From: Helicobacter brantae
GTDB taxonomy: Bacteria > Campylobacterota > Campylobacteria > Campylobacterales > Helicobacteraceae
DNA length: 64,000 nucleotides
Assembly: GCF_003364205.1 (NCBI RefSeq)
Contig: NZ_NXLV01000006.1
Location: forward strand, 29,023-93,022
Direction: 5' to 3'
Shown here: in pieces, positions 39,400 through 48,149 of the stretch
How the letters are laid out: each line of letters starts with the position of its first letter
How positions within the stretch are numbered: position 1 is the stretch's first letter
Notes under the pieces: model-generated
The model's database searches: none
What the model was told of the DNA's origin: nothing
Seen by the model: the letters and a program-made list of their open reading frames with translations, nothing else
Translations under genes and position numbers: made by a program

Positions 39400-40219
39400 A
39401 TCCTTTTTGCACTCCCACATTCCACAAGCTCAAAGCTTCCACCCCTATTTTCAAAAAGCTGTATGGGAAATGGTGCTAAATGGTGGCAAAAGATTTCGCC
39501 CTGCACTTCTTTTCTCTATCGTTAGCTCCTTTACCCCCTCTCTTATCAAAAACGCCTATCTCCCTGCCCTTGCAATGGAAATCTTGCATACTTTCTCACT
39601 CATTCACGATGATTTACCTAGCATTGATAATGCCCCTCTGCGTCGCAATCACCCCACACTTCACACCAAATATGAAGAGGTTACAGCGATTTTGAGTGGG
39701 GATTTTCTCAACTCTTATGCTTTCTATCTTATCTCTCTAGCCCCCCTGCCCTCTTCTACTCTCATCTCTCTCACTCAAGAGCTATCTTTTAACGCTACTC
39801 AAATGATACTTGGAGAAGCCCTAGATTGCCACTTTGAAAACCAAAGCCTTGATTTGGATAAGCTTGAGATGATTCACACTCTCAAGACTGCAAAACTCAT
39901 CGCCACAAGCCTAAAAATGGGAGCAATCATCTCAAATCTCCCCACTCACACTCAAGAGATTTTGTGGGATTTTGGTATCAAGCTTGGTGTGTTTTTCCAA
40001 ATCCGTGATGATCTTATTGACGCCACCCAAACCCAAGAGGAAGCAGGGAAACCCACCCAAAATGATAGTTGCAAAAATAATTATGTCAATCTCTTGGGAC
40101 TACAAGGTGCAAAGAGGGAGCTAGAAGCCTACAAGCAAGAACTACTCTCTATCCTAGAGGGATTTGAAAATCCAAGACTGACAAGCACACTTCAAGGGCT
40201 TTTGGGGAAGTATTTTTAG
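39359..40219 (+). CDS. ispA: polyprenyl synthetase, farnesyl diphosphate synthase type
   Basis: 286 residues. Condenses IPP with DMAPP/GPP to farnesyl diphosphate. Seen: 'NGGKRFRPALLF', the first aspartate-rich motif 'LIHDDLPSIDNAPLRRNHPT' and the second 'FQIRDDLIDATQTQEEAGKPTQND', with the K-T-x-x-L motif 'LKTAKLIATSLKMG'. The ATG at 39359 lies inside the preceding gene; the next in-frame ATG would remove conserved residues. Confidence 0.92.
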   Translation: MNTSKLDTILLDFESFLHSHIPQAQSFHPYFQKAVWEMVLNGGKRFRPALLFSIVSSFTPSLIKNAYLPALAMEILHTFSLIHDDLPSIDNAPLRRNHPTLHTKYEEVTAILSGDFLNSYAFYLISLAPLPSSTLISLTQELSFNATQMILGEALDCHFENQSLDLDKLEMIHTLKTAKLIATSLKMGAIISNLPTHTQEILWDFGIKLGVFFQIRDDLIDATQTQEEAGKPTQNDSCKNNYVNLLGLQGAKRELEAYKQELLSILEGFENPRLTSTLQGLLGKYF

Positions 40220-40228
40220 CCCCTCCCC

Positions 40229-40972
40229 TTATGGCTTTTTGCATACTCTAAAGGCTGAAAAGGCTTGAGTAGTAGGCATTAGCTCCATTGAGTTGATATT
40301 GATATGAGCAGGAAGAGAAGCTACCCAATACACGCTCTCAGCAATATCTTGAGGCAGTAGTGGATAAGCATTTTCATAAAGCTCATCTGCTCTCTTTTGA
40401 TCCCCCTTAAATCTCACCACAGAAAACTCACTTCCCCCACAAAGCCCTGGCTCAATATTGCTCACTCGGATATTTTTATCCACCAAATCTGCCCTTAGGT
40501 TGAGAGAGAATTGTTTGAGGAATGCCTTTGTCCCACCATAGACATTTCCCCCTGGGTAGGGATAATTCCCTGCAATTGAGCCAAGATTGATGATATGCCC
40601 ACTTCCACGCTCCACCATAAAGGGAAGAAGATAATGCGTTAATCGCACCACGCCCAAAATATTTGTCTCTATCATCTCCTCAAAATCCTCTCTCAAACAC
40701 ACATCAAAAGACTCAACTCCTAGAGCAAGTCCTGCGTTATTGACAAGCACATCAATTCTTTGGGCATATTCCCCTAGCTCACTCTTTATCTTCTCTATAT
40801 CTGCCACATTACAAGAAATCACCTTTACACAACCCTCTCCAAGCTCTTCACTTAGCCCTCTTAATCGCTCCTCTCTCCTGGCCAATAAAATAACTTGATG
40901 TCCCTCACTGACAAATCTCCTAGCAATCGCTTCCCCAAATCCTGCTGAAGCTCCTGTAACCAAAACTAGCAT
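40229..40972 (-). CDS. short-chain dehydrogenase (YdfG-like 3-hydroxy acid dehydrogenase)
   Basis: 247 residues, classical SDR. Seen: cofactor loop 'LVTGASAGFGEAIARRF', an arginine in 'LLARREERL' favouring NADP, 'LVNNAGLALG', the catalytic serine in 'INLGSIAGNYPYPG', and YxxxK in 'VYGGTKAFLKQFS'. Its closest pattern is YdfG, which oxidises serine and 3-hydroxy acids; also linked to 3-hydroxypropionate or malonic semialdehyde reduction. Converges with ispA, nine bases apart. Confidence 0.85.
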   Translation of the reverse strand: MLVLVTGASAGFGEAIARRFVSEGHQVILLARREERLRGLSEELGEGCVKVISCNVADIEKIKSELGEYAQRIDVLVNNAGLALGVESFDVCLREDFEEMIETNILGVVRLTHYLLPFMVERGSGHIINLGSIAGNYPYPGGNVYGGTKAFLKQFSLNLRADLVDKNIRVSNIEPGLCGGSEFSVVRFKGDQKRADELYENAYPLLPQDIAESVYWVASLPAHININSMELMPTTQAFSAFRVCKKP

Positions 40973-41054
40973 TCTCTCTCCTTATTTTGATTTGTTTTAT
41001 TCATTTTATTGTAACTTTGAGGATTTTTTGCGTATAATTGCAGTTTTAGTTTTT

Positions 41055-41130
41055 GGGGAATTAGCTCAGTTGGGAGAGCACAACGCTGGCAGCGTTGGGG
41101 TCAGCGGTTCGAACCCGCTATTCTCCACCA
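41055..41130 (+). tRNA. tRNA-Ala (anticodon GGC)
   Basis: 76-base cloverleaf with encoded CCA. Acceptor GGGGAAT / ATTCTCC includes the G3:U70 wobble pair that marks alanine tRNAs; D-loop TAGCTCAGTTGGGAGAGC; anticodon loop CTGGCAG gives GGC; T-arm GGTTCGAACCC. Followed 17 bases on by tRNA-Val, probably one transcript. Confidence 0.95.
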
Positions 41131-41147
41131 TTTTTTACTCCCTTTTT

Positions 41148-41223
41148 GGTCGCGTAGCTCAGTTGGTAGAGCACTACCTTGACATGGTAGTGGTCGTTGG
41201 TTCGAGTCCAATCGTGGCCACCA
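41148..41223 (+). tRNA. tRNA-Val (anticodon GAC), island insertion site
   Basis: 76-base cloverleaf with encoded CCA. Acceptor GGTCGCG / CGTGGCC; D-arm TAGCTCAGTTGGTAGAGC; anticodon loop TTGACAT gives GAC (Val); T-arm TTGGTTCGAGTCCAA. The 3' part (from 41203) is the left att site of the island: the element re-creates an intact 3' end, so the tRNA stays functional. Confidence 0.95.
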
Positions 41224-41228
41224 TTACT
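41203..41228 (+). other. left attachment site attL in tRNA-Val
   Basis: 26 bases, from CGAGTCCAAT in the T-arm through the acceptor end and CCA to CATTACT, are found again without mismatch at 62685-62710. The bases on both outer sides differ between the copies. It marks the left boundary of the integrated element. Confidence 0.9.
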
Positions 41229-41791
41229 ATTAAAATCCCCTAAAAACAGCCATTTTCAGCTTTTTTCGCCTCAAAACCCTCTCAAAATTACCGAAAATTA
41301 TGAAAAAATGCGAAAAAACCTGCATAGAATTTACACAGAAACTTACCAAATTACAAACGGATTAAATCTTGGTAATCAATGTAATTATAACACCGAACAC
41401 AAGGGGATTACATACATTTTTATTTTTTGTTAAAACTAGAAGAAAAATGGCAAAATTTGGAGTTTTTTACTCCAAATTTTACCAAAGTTCTAGGCAGTAT
41501 ATTTGGTTGAGGATTGACATCTTTTTGTGAGACAATTGGGCAAAAACCTTACCCAACTCCAAACCCCTATTTATTGGGACTTTCAAGGAATTGGGTAAAA
41601 TTACTCTATGCTCCCCAATATTACTTCTACCTTTCTACTTCTCTACTTTTTGACACAGACATTCCTTTTCTCTTTTTTATCAGAAGTAGAAAAATAGAAA
41701 GGATTTTGGACTCCTACTACCCAATTTACCCAATTAGCTTCTATAAGCATAGCAGAGGGAGATGTAGGTTGGGCAATGGGTCTGCCCAGTT
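41229..41791. other. non-coding left end of the island with iteron-like words
   Basis: About 560 bases with no supported gene. From about 41530 the words TTGGGyAA / TTrCCCAA occur again and again on both strands (for example at about 41536, 41548, 41590, 41720, 41729, 41769 and 41792). An open frame here (41514-41846) has the composition of non-coding DNA. The end overlaps the 124-bp inverted repeat. Candidate replication origin or recombinase arm sites. Confidence 0.6.
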
Positions 41792-41801
41792 TTACCCAAT
41801 C
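41678..41801 (+). repeat. left copy of the 124-bp inverted repeat of the island
   Basis: From TATCAGAAGTAG to TTTACCCAAT, this copy matches the reverse complement of 60928-61051 with about ten differences. It contains three or four TTACCCAA/TTGGGyAA words and an inverted GGGCA..TGCCC pair (TTGGGCAATGGGTCTGCCCA). Its right edge overlaps the last codons of the primase gene. Confidence 0.85.
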
Positions 41802-44125
41802 TTGAGCTTCCCATTCTCACCTTTGCTAGTGAAGCAGTCTTGGTAGTGGCTGGCTGTGATTTGCAAAACCTTACAGACTGCATTATGCTCACCTCTCCTA
41901 AAATCTAGTTCTGAACTTACCCCATCCAAATACTCTTGCACCTTCTTGTTGAGCAACTCATAGATTTTTGGCTGCTTCTCCTCCAGTAATCCTAAGATCT
42001 CATCATTGAGTACCCTACACAAGGAATCGATATCTCTGTTTTGCAAGGCTTTAACATACTCACCTTTGGAGGCAGAAGCTTTACTTCCCTTGGTGAGCGT
42101 GAGATAGTCTTGTGGACGATAGAAAGATTTTGCCACAAAGCGTGAGCAATCCATGATTCCATCTTTGTCCTCGTCGCTCAAGGTGTTGAATACTCGCAAA
42201 AGGTACTTTCTAAGATTTGAAACCGCTTCAGTACTGCTCATAAGCCATTCTCTTTCTTTGGAGCTCAACAATTCAATCAAGGTTTTTGCTTCCAAGTTGT
42301 AGGAGAGGAAAATGGAGTTATTCAGTGAGGTATCATTAGAGTAGTAAATCTTTCCAATGGTTCCCTCATCATAATTTGCACTCACATAACAATAAATGTG
42401 TGGAGGATTTATCACTTTTGTACTCTGCATCTTCTTTGGAACACTTGTGCCCATCGGAGATTGCACTTCTTTGAGGAATTCAAAATCAGTTCTACTCATT
42501 CCGAGCTCATCATAGCAGAGACTCACACTTCTTTCTGTGATGCTACCTGCGTACATGATTTGCCCATTGTATGAGTTCACTTCAGGATACTTGCCCACAA
42601 AATCAGTGATTGCTCTTGTGGGATTATACATGTAGATTTTAGTAATAAGCTCTACAAAGCTTGATTTTCCCGTGCCTCGTTGAGTTGAAAGCAGAATATC
42701 AAATGACTTAAGCTTGCTTCTGCCATCCATACCCTCACCAAGGCAATATCTTCCAAATCTAAAAGCCTCTTTCATGATCGCCAATTCAACATTCAGACCG
42801 TAGATGTTTTCAAACAAAATCCTTGTCCTACAATCAAGCTCTACGCCATCAAAGCAACTTCTATCATTGATCCACTCTCTTCTCTCTGGAATCCTAGCAA
42901 TCTCATTGAGTGTGGGATTAAAAGTGATTTCAGAGCCATTGCTTGAGAGGATCTTTGGATGAGTGTTATCAAGCTCAATCCTATGAAAACCAAGTTCTGA
43001 GGGCTTAACTCCCAAAGCATTTCCAATAAAAGCCGTGCTTTGATGCTCCCATGTGTCAAATACTCCACTATTCTCTTGGGTTTCCTCTATGATAAAATAC
43101 TGTCTTGTGTTGGTGTTACAGCAAACATAGACCTGTTTTGGAGCAAGTGAATCTTCTTTTGGCTTGTCTTCTTTAAGTGGAACAATCACCTTGCTCTCAA
43201 ATTCCTTTGCAAGACTTCCAGCTGGAAAGCAAACTCCATTGTGAAGCTGGGCATAACAGCTCAAAAACTCTTCAAAATCCTCACGACTAAAGGCATAGGA
43301 GTTTTGCAAGAGCTTGTAGGCTATCCTCACTCCATCATTACAACCATCATTACTATGAGTGTCAATCTTGATCTCAAGTCTATCCATCAGCCAAGGGAGA
43401 AAATCTCTCATGCACTTGCCTAGCTCATTGAACTTCTTGGCATTCTTTCTATGAATCTCATCTTCTACATTTTCCGCATCTTTGATGCCATATTGTCTTG
43501 AAGCGATTGTTTTTGTATTGCCCTCCTTTTGGTGGATAGCTGTTACACTCAAGGCTTCAAAAAATTCTTCTATTTCTTGGCTGATATTCCAAGTTTTAAA
43601 GAGGTTTCCCATATTGGTGAGGGTGTAGTATGTGTTCTCCTCATCATTGGTGAGAGCGTAATCACAGTGCTTATTCTTTAGATGCAGAATCTCACAAATG
43701 CAATCTTTTTGCTTGTTTCCCAAGCTCCACTGTTGTTCCAAAACCGTGTAGTCCTTTGCAAAATCTGGGATGTGTGCCTTGTCCAGTCGCAGATACAGCT
43801 TCATACCATACAAACTTTGGCTATAGGCTACACCCATTTCTTTCAGCTTCTGCACGACCTTTTGAAAATTGCTCTCAAATCTCTCTTCCCAAATAGGGAA
43901 GTCAATATCAAAAATCACCAGCCCAAAATTCTCATAGGCTTTGCTTGGATTGAGGATGGTGTATTTTGCACTCTCGTCATAATCCTTGCTGGCTTGGTAC
44001 TGTCTTTTTCCAGCTTTGTCTTCTGCATTTTTGTAGCTGTTAGCACTTGAGCAGATGCTTTCTGGCAAAATCCCAGCATCATTGAGTAAAGTAATCAAAT
44101 TTTTTTCTTTTCTTATCGTTTCCAT
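41792..44125 (-). CDS. primase/SF3-type helicase-like replication protein (DUF5906-like)
   Basis: 777 residues. The N-terminal half carries an archaeo-eukaryotic primase-like part ('FGLVIFDIDFPIWEERFE' with an acidic D-x-D pair near residue 73, 'YGMKLYLRLDK'). The C-terminal half is a helicase domain with Walker A 'LLSTQRGTGKSSFVEL' near residue 480, a following 'LCYDELGM' acidic pair as Walker B, and 'YCYVSANYDEG' as sensor. This order is known from P4 alpha-type and DUF5906 proteins that unwind and prime replication of integrative elements. It ends beside the left inverted repeat, where an origin would be expected. Upstream (44126-44388) is a promoter-like A/T-rich gap. Confidence 0.75.
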   Translation of the reverse strand: METIRKEKNLITLLNDAGILPESICSSANSYKNAEDKAGKRQYQASKDYDESAKYTILNPSKAYENFGLVIFDIDFPIWEERFESNFQKVVQKLKEMGVAYSQSLYGMKLYLRLDKAHIPDFAKDYTVLEQQWSLGNKQKDCICEILHLKNKHCDYALTNDEENTYYTLTNMGNLFKTWNISQEIEEFFEALSVTAIHQKEGNTKTIASRQYGIKDAENVEDEIHRKNAKKFNELGKCMRDFLPWLMDRLEIKIDTHSNDGCNDGVRIAYKLLQNSYAFSREDFEEFLSCYAQLHNGVCFPAGSLAKEFESKVIVPLKEDKPKEDSLAPKQVYVCCNTNTRQYFIIEETQENSGVFDTWEHQSTAFIGNALGVKPSELGFHRIELDNTHPKILSSNGSEITFNPTLNEIARIPERREWINDRSCFDGVELDCRTRILFENIYGLNVELAIMKEAFRFGRYCLGEGMDGRSKLKSFDILLSTQRGTGKSSFVELITKIYMYNPTRAITDFVGKYPEVNSYNGQIMYAGSITERSVSLCYDELGMSRTDFEFLKEVQSPMGTSVPKKMQSTKVINPPHIYCYVSANYDEGTIGKIYYSNDTSLNNSIFLSYNLEAKTLIELLSSKEREWLMSSTEAVSNLRKYLLRVFNTLSDEDKDGIMDCSRFVAKSFYRPQDYLTLTKGSKASASKGEYVKALQNRDIDSLCRVLNDEILGLLEEKQPKIYELLNKKVQEYLDGVSSELDFRRGEHNAVCKVLQITASHYQDCFTSKGENGKLKIG

Positions 44126-44388
44126 TATTTTATTTCCTTTAGTATTTTAAAAGTTTAACTCACAGATTTTTTGAAGAAAAAATTTATGAGCTCAATTTTT
44201 TGTTGTAATTTGGCTAAAAACTCAATATGTATTACAAAGATAATATATTTTTTACTTAATCTGCATACATATATAGGAGTTGAATTTCCGAGTCAAACAC
44301 CCCCCATCAAAATTCCTTGGATTTACCTGCAACCCCCCTAAAAAATTACAACCTATTATTAATACCTCCCCTAAATAGGAGATAGATA

Positions 44389-45072
44389 ATGATTAGACTT
44401 TACAATCAGGATTGCATTAGAGTAATGCAATCAATGGCTAAAAGAGGCGAGAAGGTGGATTTAATTCTAACTGATCCACCCTACGAACTAAATGTTGGTG
44501 GTGGAGGAATTGCTGACAGAATTGCTCTGCATAGAGATAGAAAAATTGATTTTATTGCCAATGGATTTAATTATCAGCAATGCTTTGAGCTATTCTTGCA
44601 AATCCAAGATACTCCAAATATAGTGATATTCTGCAGTAACAAGCAAATCTTTAAATTCTTACTGTTCTTCCACAGCAAAGGGCTTTCAACAACACTGCTG
44701 ACTTGGAAGAAGCTAAATCCTCCACCACTTGTGAATAACAAGCACATAGAGGATTTGGAATACCTCATTTATGTAAGAGGAGCAAAAGCAAGTTTCAACA
44801 ATAGTGTTCCCATAGAATACAAGCAAAAATGCTTCTGTAGCAATCTTGTCAACACTAAAGACAAAATCCACCCTACCCAAAAGAACTTGAATCACATCAA
44901 AAGACTAGTTTCACTCCACTCTTTTGAAGGAGAGATAGTATTTGATCCTTTTATGGGAAGTGGAGTGGTTGGAATAGCATCAGTCATGCTAAATCGAAAC
45001 TTTATTGGTTGCGAACTTAGCCCCCTATACTACACCCTATCAAAAAACAGAATTAAAAACCTAGGAGCATAA
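44389..45072 (+). CDS. orphan DNA methyltransferase (N6-adenine type, DPPY)
   Basis: 227 residues. Seen: catalytic 'LILTDPPYELN' (D29-P-P-Y32), and at the C-terminus the SAM-binding 'VFDPFMGSGVVGIASVML' with 'FIGCELSPLYY', i.e. the beta-class order in which DPPY precedes FxGxG. Target site not predictable. 'IHPTQKN' before motif I is usual for this class. No endonuclease next to it, so it may protect the element or regulate it. ATG after ATAGGAGATAGATA. Followed three bases on by an unknown gene. Confidence 0.82.
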   Translation: MIRLYNQDCIRVMQSMAKRGEKVDLILTDPPYELNVGGGGIADRIALHRDRKIDFIANGFNYQQCFELFLQIQDTPNIVIFCSNKQIFKFLLFFHSKGLSTTLLTWKKLNPPPLVNNKHIEDLEYLIYVRGAKASFNNSVPIEYKQKCFCSNLVNTKDKIHPTQKNLNHIKRLVSLHSFEGEIVFDPFMGSGVVGIASVMLNRNFIGCELSPLYYTLSKNRIKNLGA

Positions 45073-45075
45073 AAA

Positions 45076-45552
45076 ATGGAAAAAATTAAACGAACACAAA
45101 CCCTACAAAACCCAGAATATGGAAATTTCTCTTGTTATGGACTAATCTGCAAGGATACACAACACTATCTGGGAAACATGAAAAAAGTAGTGCAAATGAG
45201 GCATATAAATCCATCATTTTGTATCCTCAGCTTCTTTGGAGAATATCCAAGTGATGAAACAGAACTCAACACTAGAAAAGATTGGGAGTTTTTCCTTTGT
45301 GTTGAAGTTGAACTATTTGACAATATCCTTCAAGCCTACAATAGTGCCGACTTTAAAGCAATGGCTGAACTCTCCAAAGAACACAAGGAGGTTGCTTTCA
45401 TCTTTCCCCTAATCCTAAAAAACTATGAACTTATTCGATCAGGAAAGAAGAATGTTTTTGCCATTAAAATTTCTCAAGATGAAAATCAGTGGTATGGCTT
45501 TAGGATTGAAAGAGGGGTTTTAGCAGTAGTTTCTGATGGGTTTAGGAGTTAG
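45076..45552 (+). CDS. hypothetical protein of the island
   Basis: 158 residues, soluble, no signal peptide or membrane helix. Contains a segment 'RHINPSFCILSFFGEYPSDETEL' and a C-terminal 'WYGFRIERGVLAVVSDGF'. I recognise no family. It follows the DPPY methyltransferase by three bases on the same strand and is likely its operon partner. Confidence 0.6.
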   Translation: MEKIKRTQTLQNPEYGNFSCYGLICKDTQHYLGNMKKVVQMRHINPSFCILSFFGEYPSDETELNTRKDWEFFLCVEVELFDNILQAYNSADFKAMAELSKEHKEVAFIFPLILKNYELIRSGKKNVFAIKISQDENQWYGFRIERGVLAVVSDGFRS

Positions 45553-45601
45553 TAATTATAGAATCAGATAGAATAAGAAAATCGAAAAACTAAGGAAGAA
45601 T

Positions 45602-45745
45602 ATGACAAAAGCCTTTATAGAACCACTCAATCCAAAGATATTTACAGATGAAGTGTTACAAAACAAAGCTAAAAGTAGTGAAAAAACAATCAGGACAAGA
45701 TACAAGAAAGCCAAGGAAAACAGGGTTCCTCTCAATGCAAAATAG
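45602..45745 (+). CDS. 47-residue basic protein, likely antitoxin for the GNAT gene
   Basis: A small frame (start ATG at 45602 after AAGGAAG) coding for 47 residues rich in Lys/Arg (MTKAFIEPLNPK..., ending PLNAK). Its last 11 bases overlap the start of the GNAT gene, the usual arrangement of an antitoxin-toxin operon in which the small partner comes first. I cannot place it in a named DNA-binding family; its middle 'SSEKTIRTRYKKAKEN' could form a helix with basic face. Call rests on position, ribosome-binding site and overlap. Confidence 0.6.
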   Translation: MTKAFIEPLNPKIFTDEVLQNKAKSSEKTIRTRYKKAKENRVPLNAK

Positions 45746-46319
45746 TCATCTATTCCTAGACTTTCAAACTTTTAGACAAAAATTTGCAGACAATTACAAA
45801 ATCATCATAGGAAACTTTAAAAACCAAGAGAAAGATGTTCAGGATTTTCTCCACAATAAGGCAGAGAATTTTGATGATAGAAACATTGCAAAAACTTTCC
45901 TCTACATTCATAAACCTAGCTTTAGTATTATTGGATTTTTCTCACTTGCCACAAAAGGACTGCTAGTGGAGCAAACCAAACTTTCAAGCAATGCCATTGA
46001 AAAAATTACAGGACTATCAAAAAAAGAACAAGCCTTACGCAAGGGATTGATAGCTATTTTTTATCTTATAGGACAGCTTGGTGTTGCCACAGATTTTCAA
46101 AACGAAGGATATGGAAGTATGCTTTTTATTGATGCGATTGATTTGCTTTGCTCCTCTCAAGACAAAATTGGCATTCGCTACATTCTTATTGATGCAATCA
46201 ATCAAGCTAGATTAATTTCCTTTTATGAGAGCTTTAATTTCAAAAAAATATCCAAAGATACGGAAGAAACAGTGATGATGATAGGAGAGATCAAAAAATT
46301 AAGAGCATATCTAGCGTAG
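45735..46319 (+). CDS. GNAT-family acetyltransferase, probable toxin
   Basis: 194 residues from the ATG at 45735. Seen: the acetyl-CoA pocket in 'IGQLGVATDFQNEGYGSMLFIDAI' (pattern Q/R-x-x-G-x-G/A as Q-N-E-G-Y-G), then 'GIRYILIDAINQARLISFYESFNF' with the late tyrosine that acts as acid in GNAT enzymes. Toxins such as AtaT/TacT with this layout acetylate aminoacyl-tRNA and stop translation; they are partnered by a small upstream antitoxin, as seen here. The frame upstream of 45735 overlaps the small protein and is not needed. Enzyme targets are inferred. Confidence 0.75.
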   Translation: MQNSHLFLDFQTFRQKFADNYKIIIGNFKNQEKDVQDFLHNKAENFDDRNIAKTFLYIHKPSFSIIGFFSLATKGLLVEQTKLSSNAIEKITGLSKKEQALRKGLIAIFYLIGQLGVATDFQNEGYGSMLFIDAIDLLCSSQDKIGIRYILIDAINQARLISFYESFNFKKISKDTEETVMMIGEIKKLRAYLA

Positions 46320-46354
46320 CCCTAAACAAATCCCTTGGCTTTAAACCAAGAGAT

Positions 46355-47293
46355 TTATCCTAATGCCTTCATCTGATTATCCAATGCTACTCTTGAATAA
46401 AATCTTGCAGTGATTGAGATATCAGAATGTCCTAGTGTTTGGCTGATGACTTGCATATTGACATTCTTTCTAATGAGGTTACTAGCAAAGTTATGTCTAA
46501 AGGCGTGATTACCACTTAAATTCTTTACTCCAGCATTCTTCAAAAACCTCTGAGTGCTCCTATGAAACGCTCGGTATCCAAATTCAAATAGCTCTCCATC
46601 AACTTCCAAAAACACATCCTCAAAACTTTCAATCTTGCTCTTTAGGATTGGAACTTCTCTTCTTTTTCCACCTTTACCTACAATGGAAAGCACATAAAAG
46701 AGCTTCCCTTCAGTGTTGCTCTGCAAAGTAATATCACTTCCTTTGAGATTTAGCACCTCCATAGATCTTAATCCTCCATAGAAGAGCAGTGCAATAGCAA
46801 AAAGGATTTTTCTTCTTCTAACTTGTTTGATTGAGGCTCCAAGAGCTTGAAGAGAGAGTGCAATTTTATTGTTCTCCTCTATGCTAAACCTTGGCAGTTC
46901 AGCATAAGTGTGGATTTTTCTAATCTTCTTCATTGAGGAGCTTAAATCCAAAAACTCATCGTGATTATCACTGATAAAGCCAAAAAAGACTTTGAGTCTT
47001 GAAATTGCGATATTTAGACTTTGAGCTGAAATATCTCTCTTGTGGATTTTATAGTACTGCTCTCTTCTGTGATTAAAGTAAGCACTCATCAAAAGCTTGC
47101 TGATGTCTTCTAGTCTCTCTACTTCTTCCTCACCTCTGCAAAACTCAATAAACGCATCAATCTCTCTTTCATCAAGTGCTAAAGTATTTCTGCTCTTTTG
47201 TTCATTGCTTTGATGTTGCAAAAATAGAGACTTCCACTCTTCTAGCTCTTGGATAAAAGAGAGTTTTGAAGGTTGCTCTTTGCTCTTAGTCAT
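46355..47293 (-). CDS. XerC/XerD-like tyrosine recombinase
   Basis: 312 residues. N-terminal SAM-like core-binding domain (about 20-130) and a catalytic domain with the expected residues: Arg in 'FYGGLRSMEVLNL', Lys in 'LSIVGKGGKRREVPIL', H-x-x-R in 'NHAFRHNFASNLI', His in 'QTLGHSDISITARFY' and the tyrosine in 'RFYSRVAL'. Similar to Xer enzymes carried on Helicobacter elements such as those with XerT. It is separate from the island integrase at 61201. Preceded by a near-perfect palindrome (47327-47357). Could act in excision, inversion between the end repeats, or element dimer resolution. Confidence 0.85.
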   Translation of the reverse strand: MTKSKEQPSKLSFIQELEEWKSLFLQHQSNEQKSRNTLALDEREIDAFIEFCRGEEEVERLEDISKLLMSAYFNHRREQYYKIHKRDISAQSLNIAISRLKVFFGFISDNHDEFLDLSSSMKKIRKIHTYAELPRFSIEENNKIALSLQALGASIKQVRRRKILFAIALLFYGGLRSMEVLNLKGSDITLQSNTEGKLFYVLSIVGKGGKRREVPILKSKIESFEDVFLEVDGELFEFGYRAFHRSTQRFLKNAGVKNLSGNHAFRHNFASNLIRKNVNMQVISQTLGHSDISITARFYSRVALDNQMKALG

Positions 47294-47326
47294 TTTCCTC
47301 CTCCTTAATTTGGTGTAAAAGCAGTA

Positions 47327-47357
47327 ATGTTCCTATATCTATAAGATATATGAACAT
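47327..47357. promoter_or_regulatory. palindromic operator-like site before the Xer-like gene
   Basis: ATGTTCCTATATCT (47327-47340) and AGATATATGAACAT (47344-47357) are inverted copies with one mismatch around a 3-base centre. A half copy, GAGATATATGAACATTG, appears again at about 47411-47427 at the 3' end of the next gene. Symmetric binding site for a repressor or for the recombinase is likely. Confidence 0.55.
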
Positions 47358-47399
47358 TGGGGGTGCTATGTTGGGTTGGGTTAGATAATTTTTCTAGCC

Positions 47400-48146
47400 T
47401 TAAAATGGAAGGGAGATATATGAACATTGCCAAAAACCAATTCTCTCATACTCCTCAACAAAAACCTTGGGGTATCTGTCATAGTAATAGCCACTCAAAG
47501 CATCAAATACTCCATTGAGTTGCTCTAGGCGTTTGTTATCTTCCATTACTCTAGCAAAGCTGATATGTCCCTCTTCACTCCAAAAATCTTCATACCACGC
47601 AAACTTCTGTGTGATAAATTCAAAGCTAAACTCAGCCATATTCCACAAAAACTCATCTTCACTCCCCTCCTCTAAAAACACAAACTCACTATAATTCCCT
47701 CGAATATCTCCACCTAGATGAAATTGTAAAGCAATCAATCTTCTGCTCCTATCCTTATCCCAATAATCAAAGCTGATAGTTTGAAATGCCATAGGCAGAG
47801 TATTGTTGTAGCTATTAAAGCCAACAAGATTGCTAAAGCGTAAGTCCTGATTGCCTAAATCATCAATCAAGTCTGCAACTGAAGCACAATAAGAGTAGTT
47901 TGGAAGTTCTCTCTCATTAAAATAGAGCTCCAATAACTCTAAAAGCTCCTCATTACCTTCTTTCTCTATCTTCATATCCTCTATTTTTCTAAAAACCTCT
48001 TCAAGATTAGTGCAGTATTCATACTTGCTCCAACCAGCCATAGTTTCAAATCCTTGAATGATGATTTCATCTTTGAGATATTGAACTTGAGGAATTTTTG
48101 GTGTAGGTGGGATATAAGAGGGGATTTGATTACTTGCTCCTAGCAT
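47400..48146 (-). CDS. hypothetical protein of the island
   Basis: 248 residues, acidic (many Glu/Asp), soluble. Pro-rich N-terminus, then 'FETMAGWSKYEYCTNLEEVF' and 'FQTISFDYWDKDRSRRLIALQFHLGGDIRGNYSEF' in pattern. I see no known motif; the segment with W-D-K-D-R is conserved-looking but I cannot name it. Starts three bases after the stop of the 57-residue gene upstream, so the two form one unit driven by the leader at 48321-48389. Confidence 0.65.
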   Translation of the reverse strand: MLGASNQIPSYIPPTPKIPQVQYLKDEIIIQGFETMAGWSKYEYCTNLEEVFRKIEDMKIEKEGNEELLELLELYFNERELPNYSYCASVADLIDDLGNQDLRFSNLVGFNSYNNTLPMAFQTISFDYWDKDRSRRLIALQFHLGGDIRGNYSEFVFLEEGSEDEFLWNMAEFSFEFITQKFAWYEDFWSEEGHISFARVMEDNKRLEQLNGVFDALSGYYYDRYPKVFVEEYERIGFWQCSYISLPF

Positions 48147-48149
48147 TAT

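Noticed and set aside
41514..41846. Open frame at the left end of the island
   Set aside because: It reads through the 124-bp inverted repeat and the TTACCCAA words, ends inside the primase gene on the other strand, and has no recognisable protein pattern.
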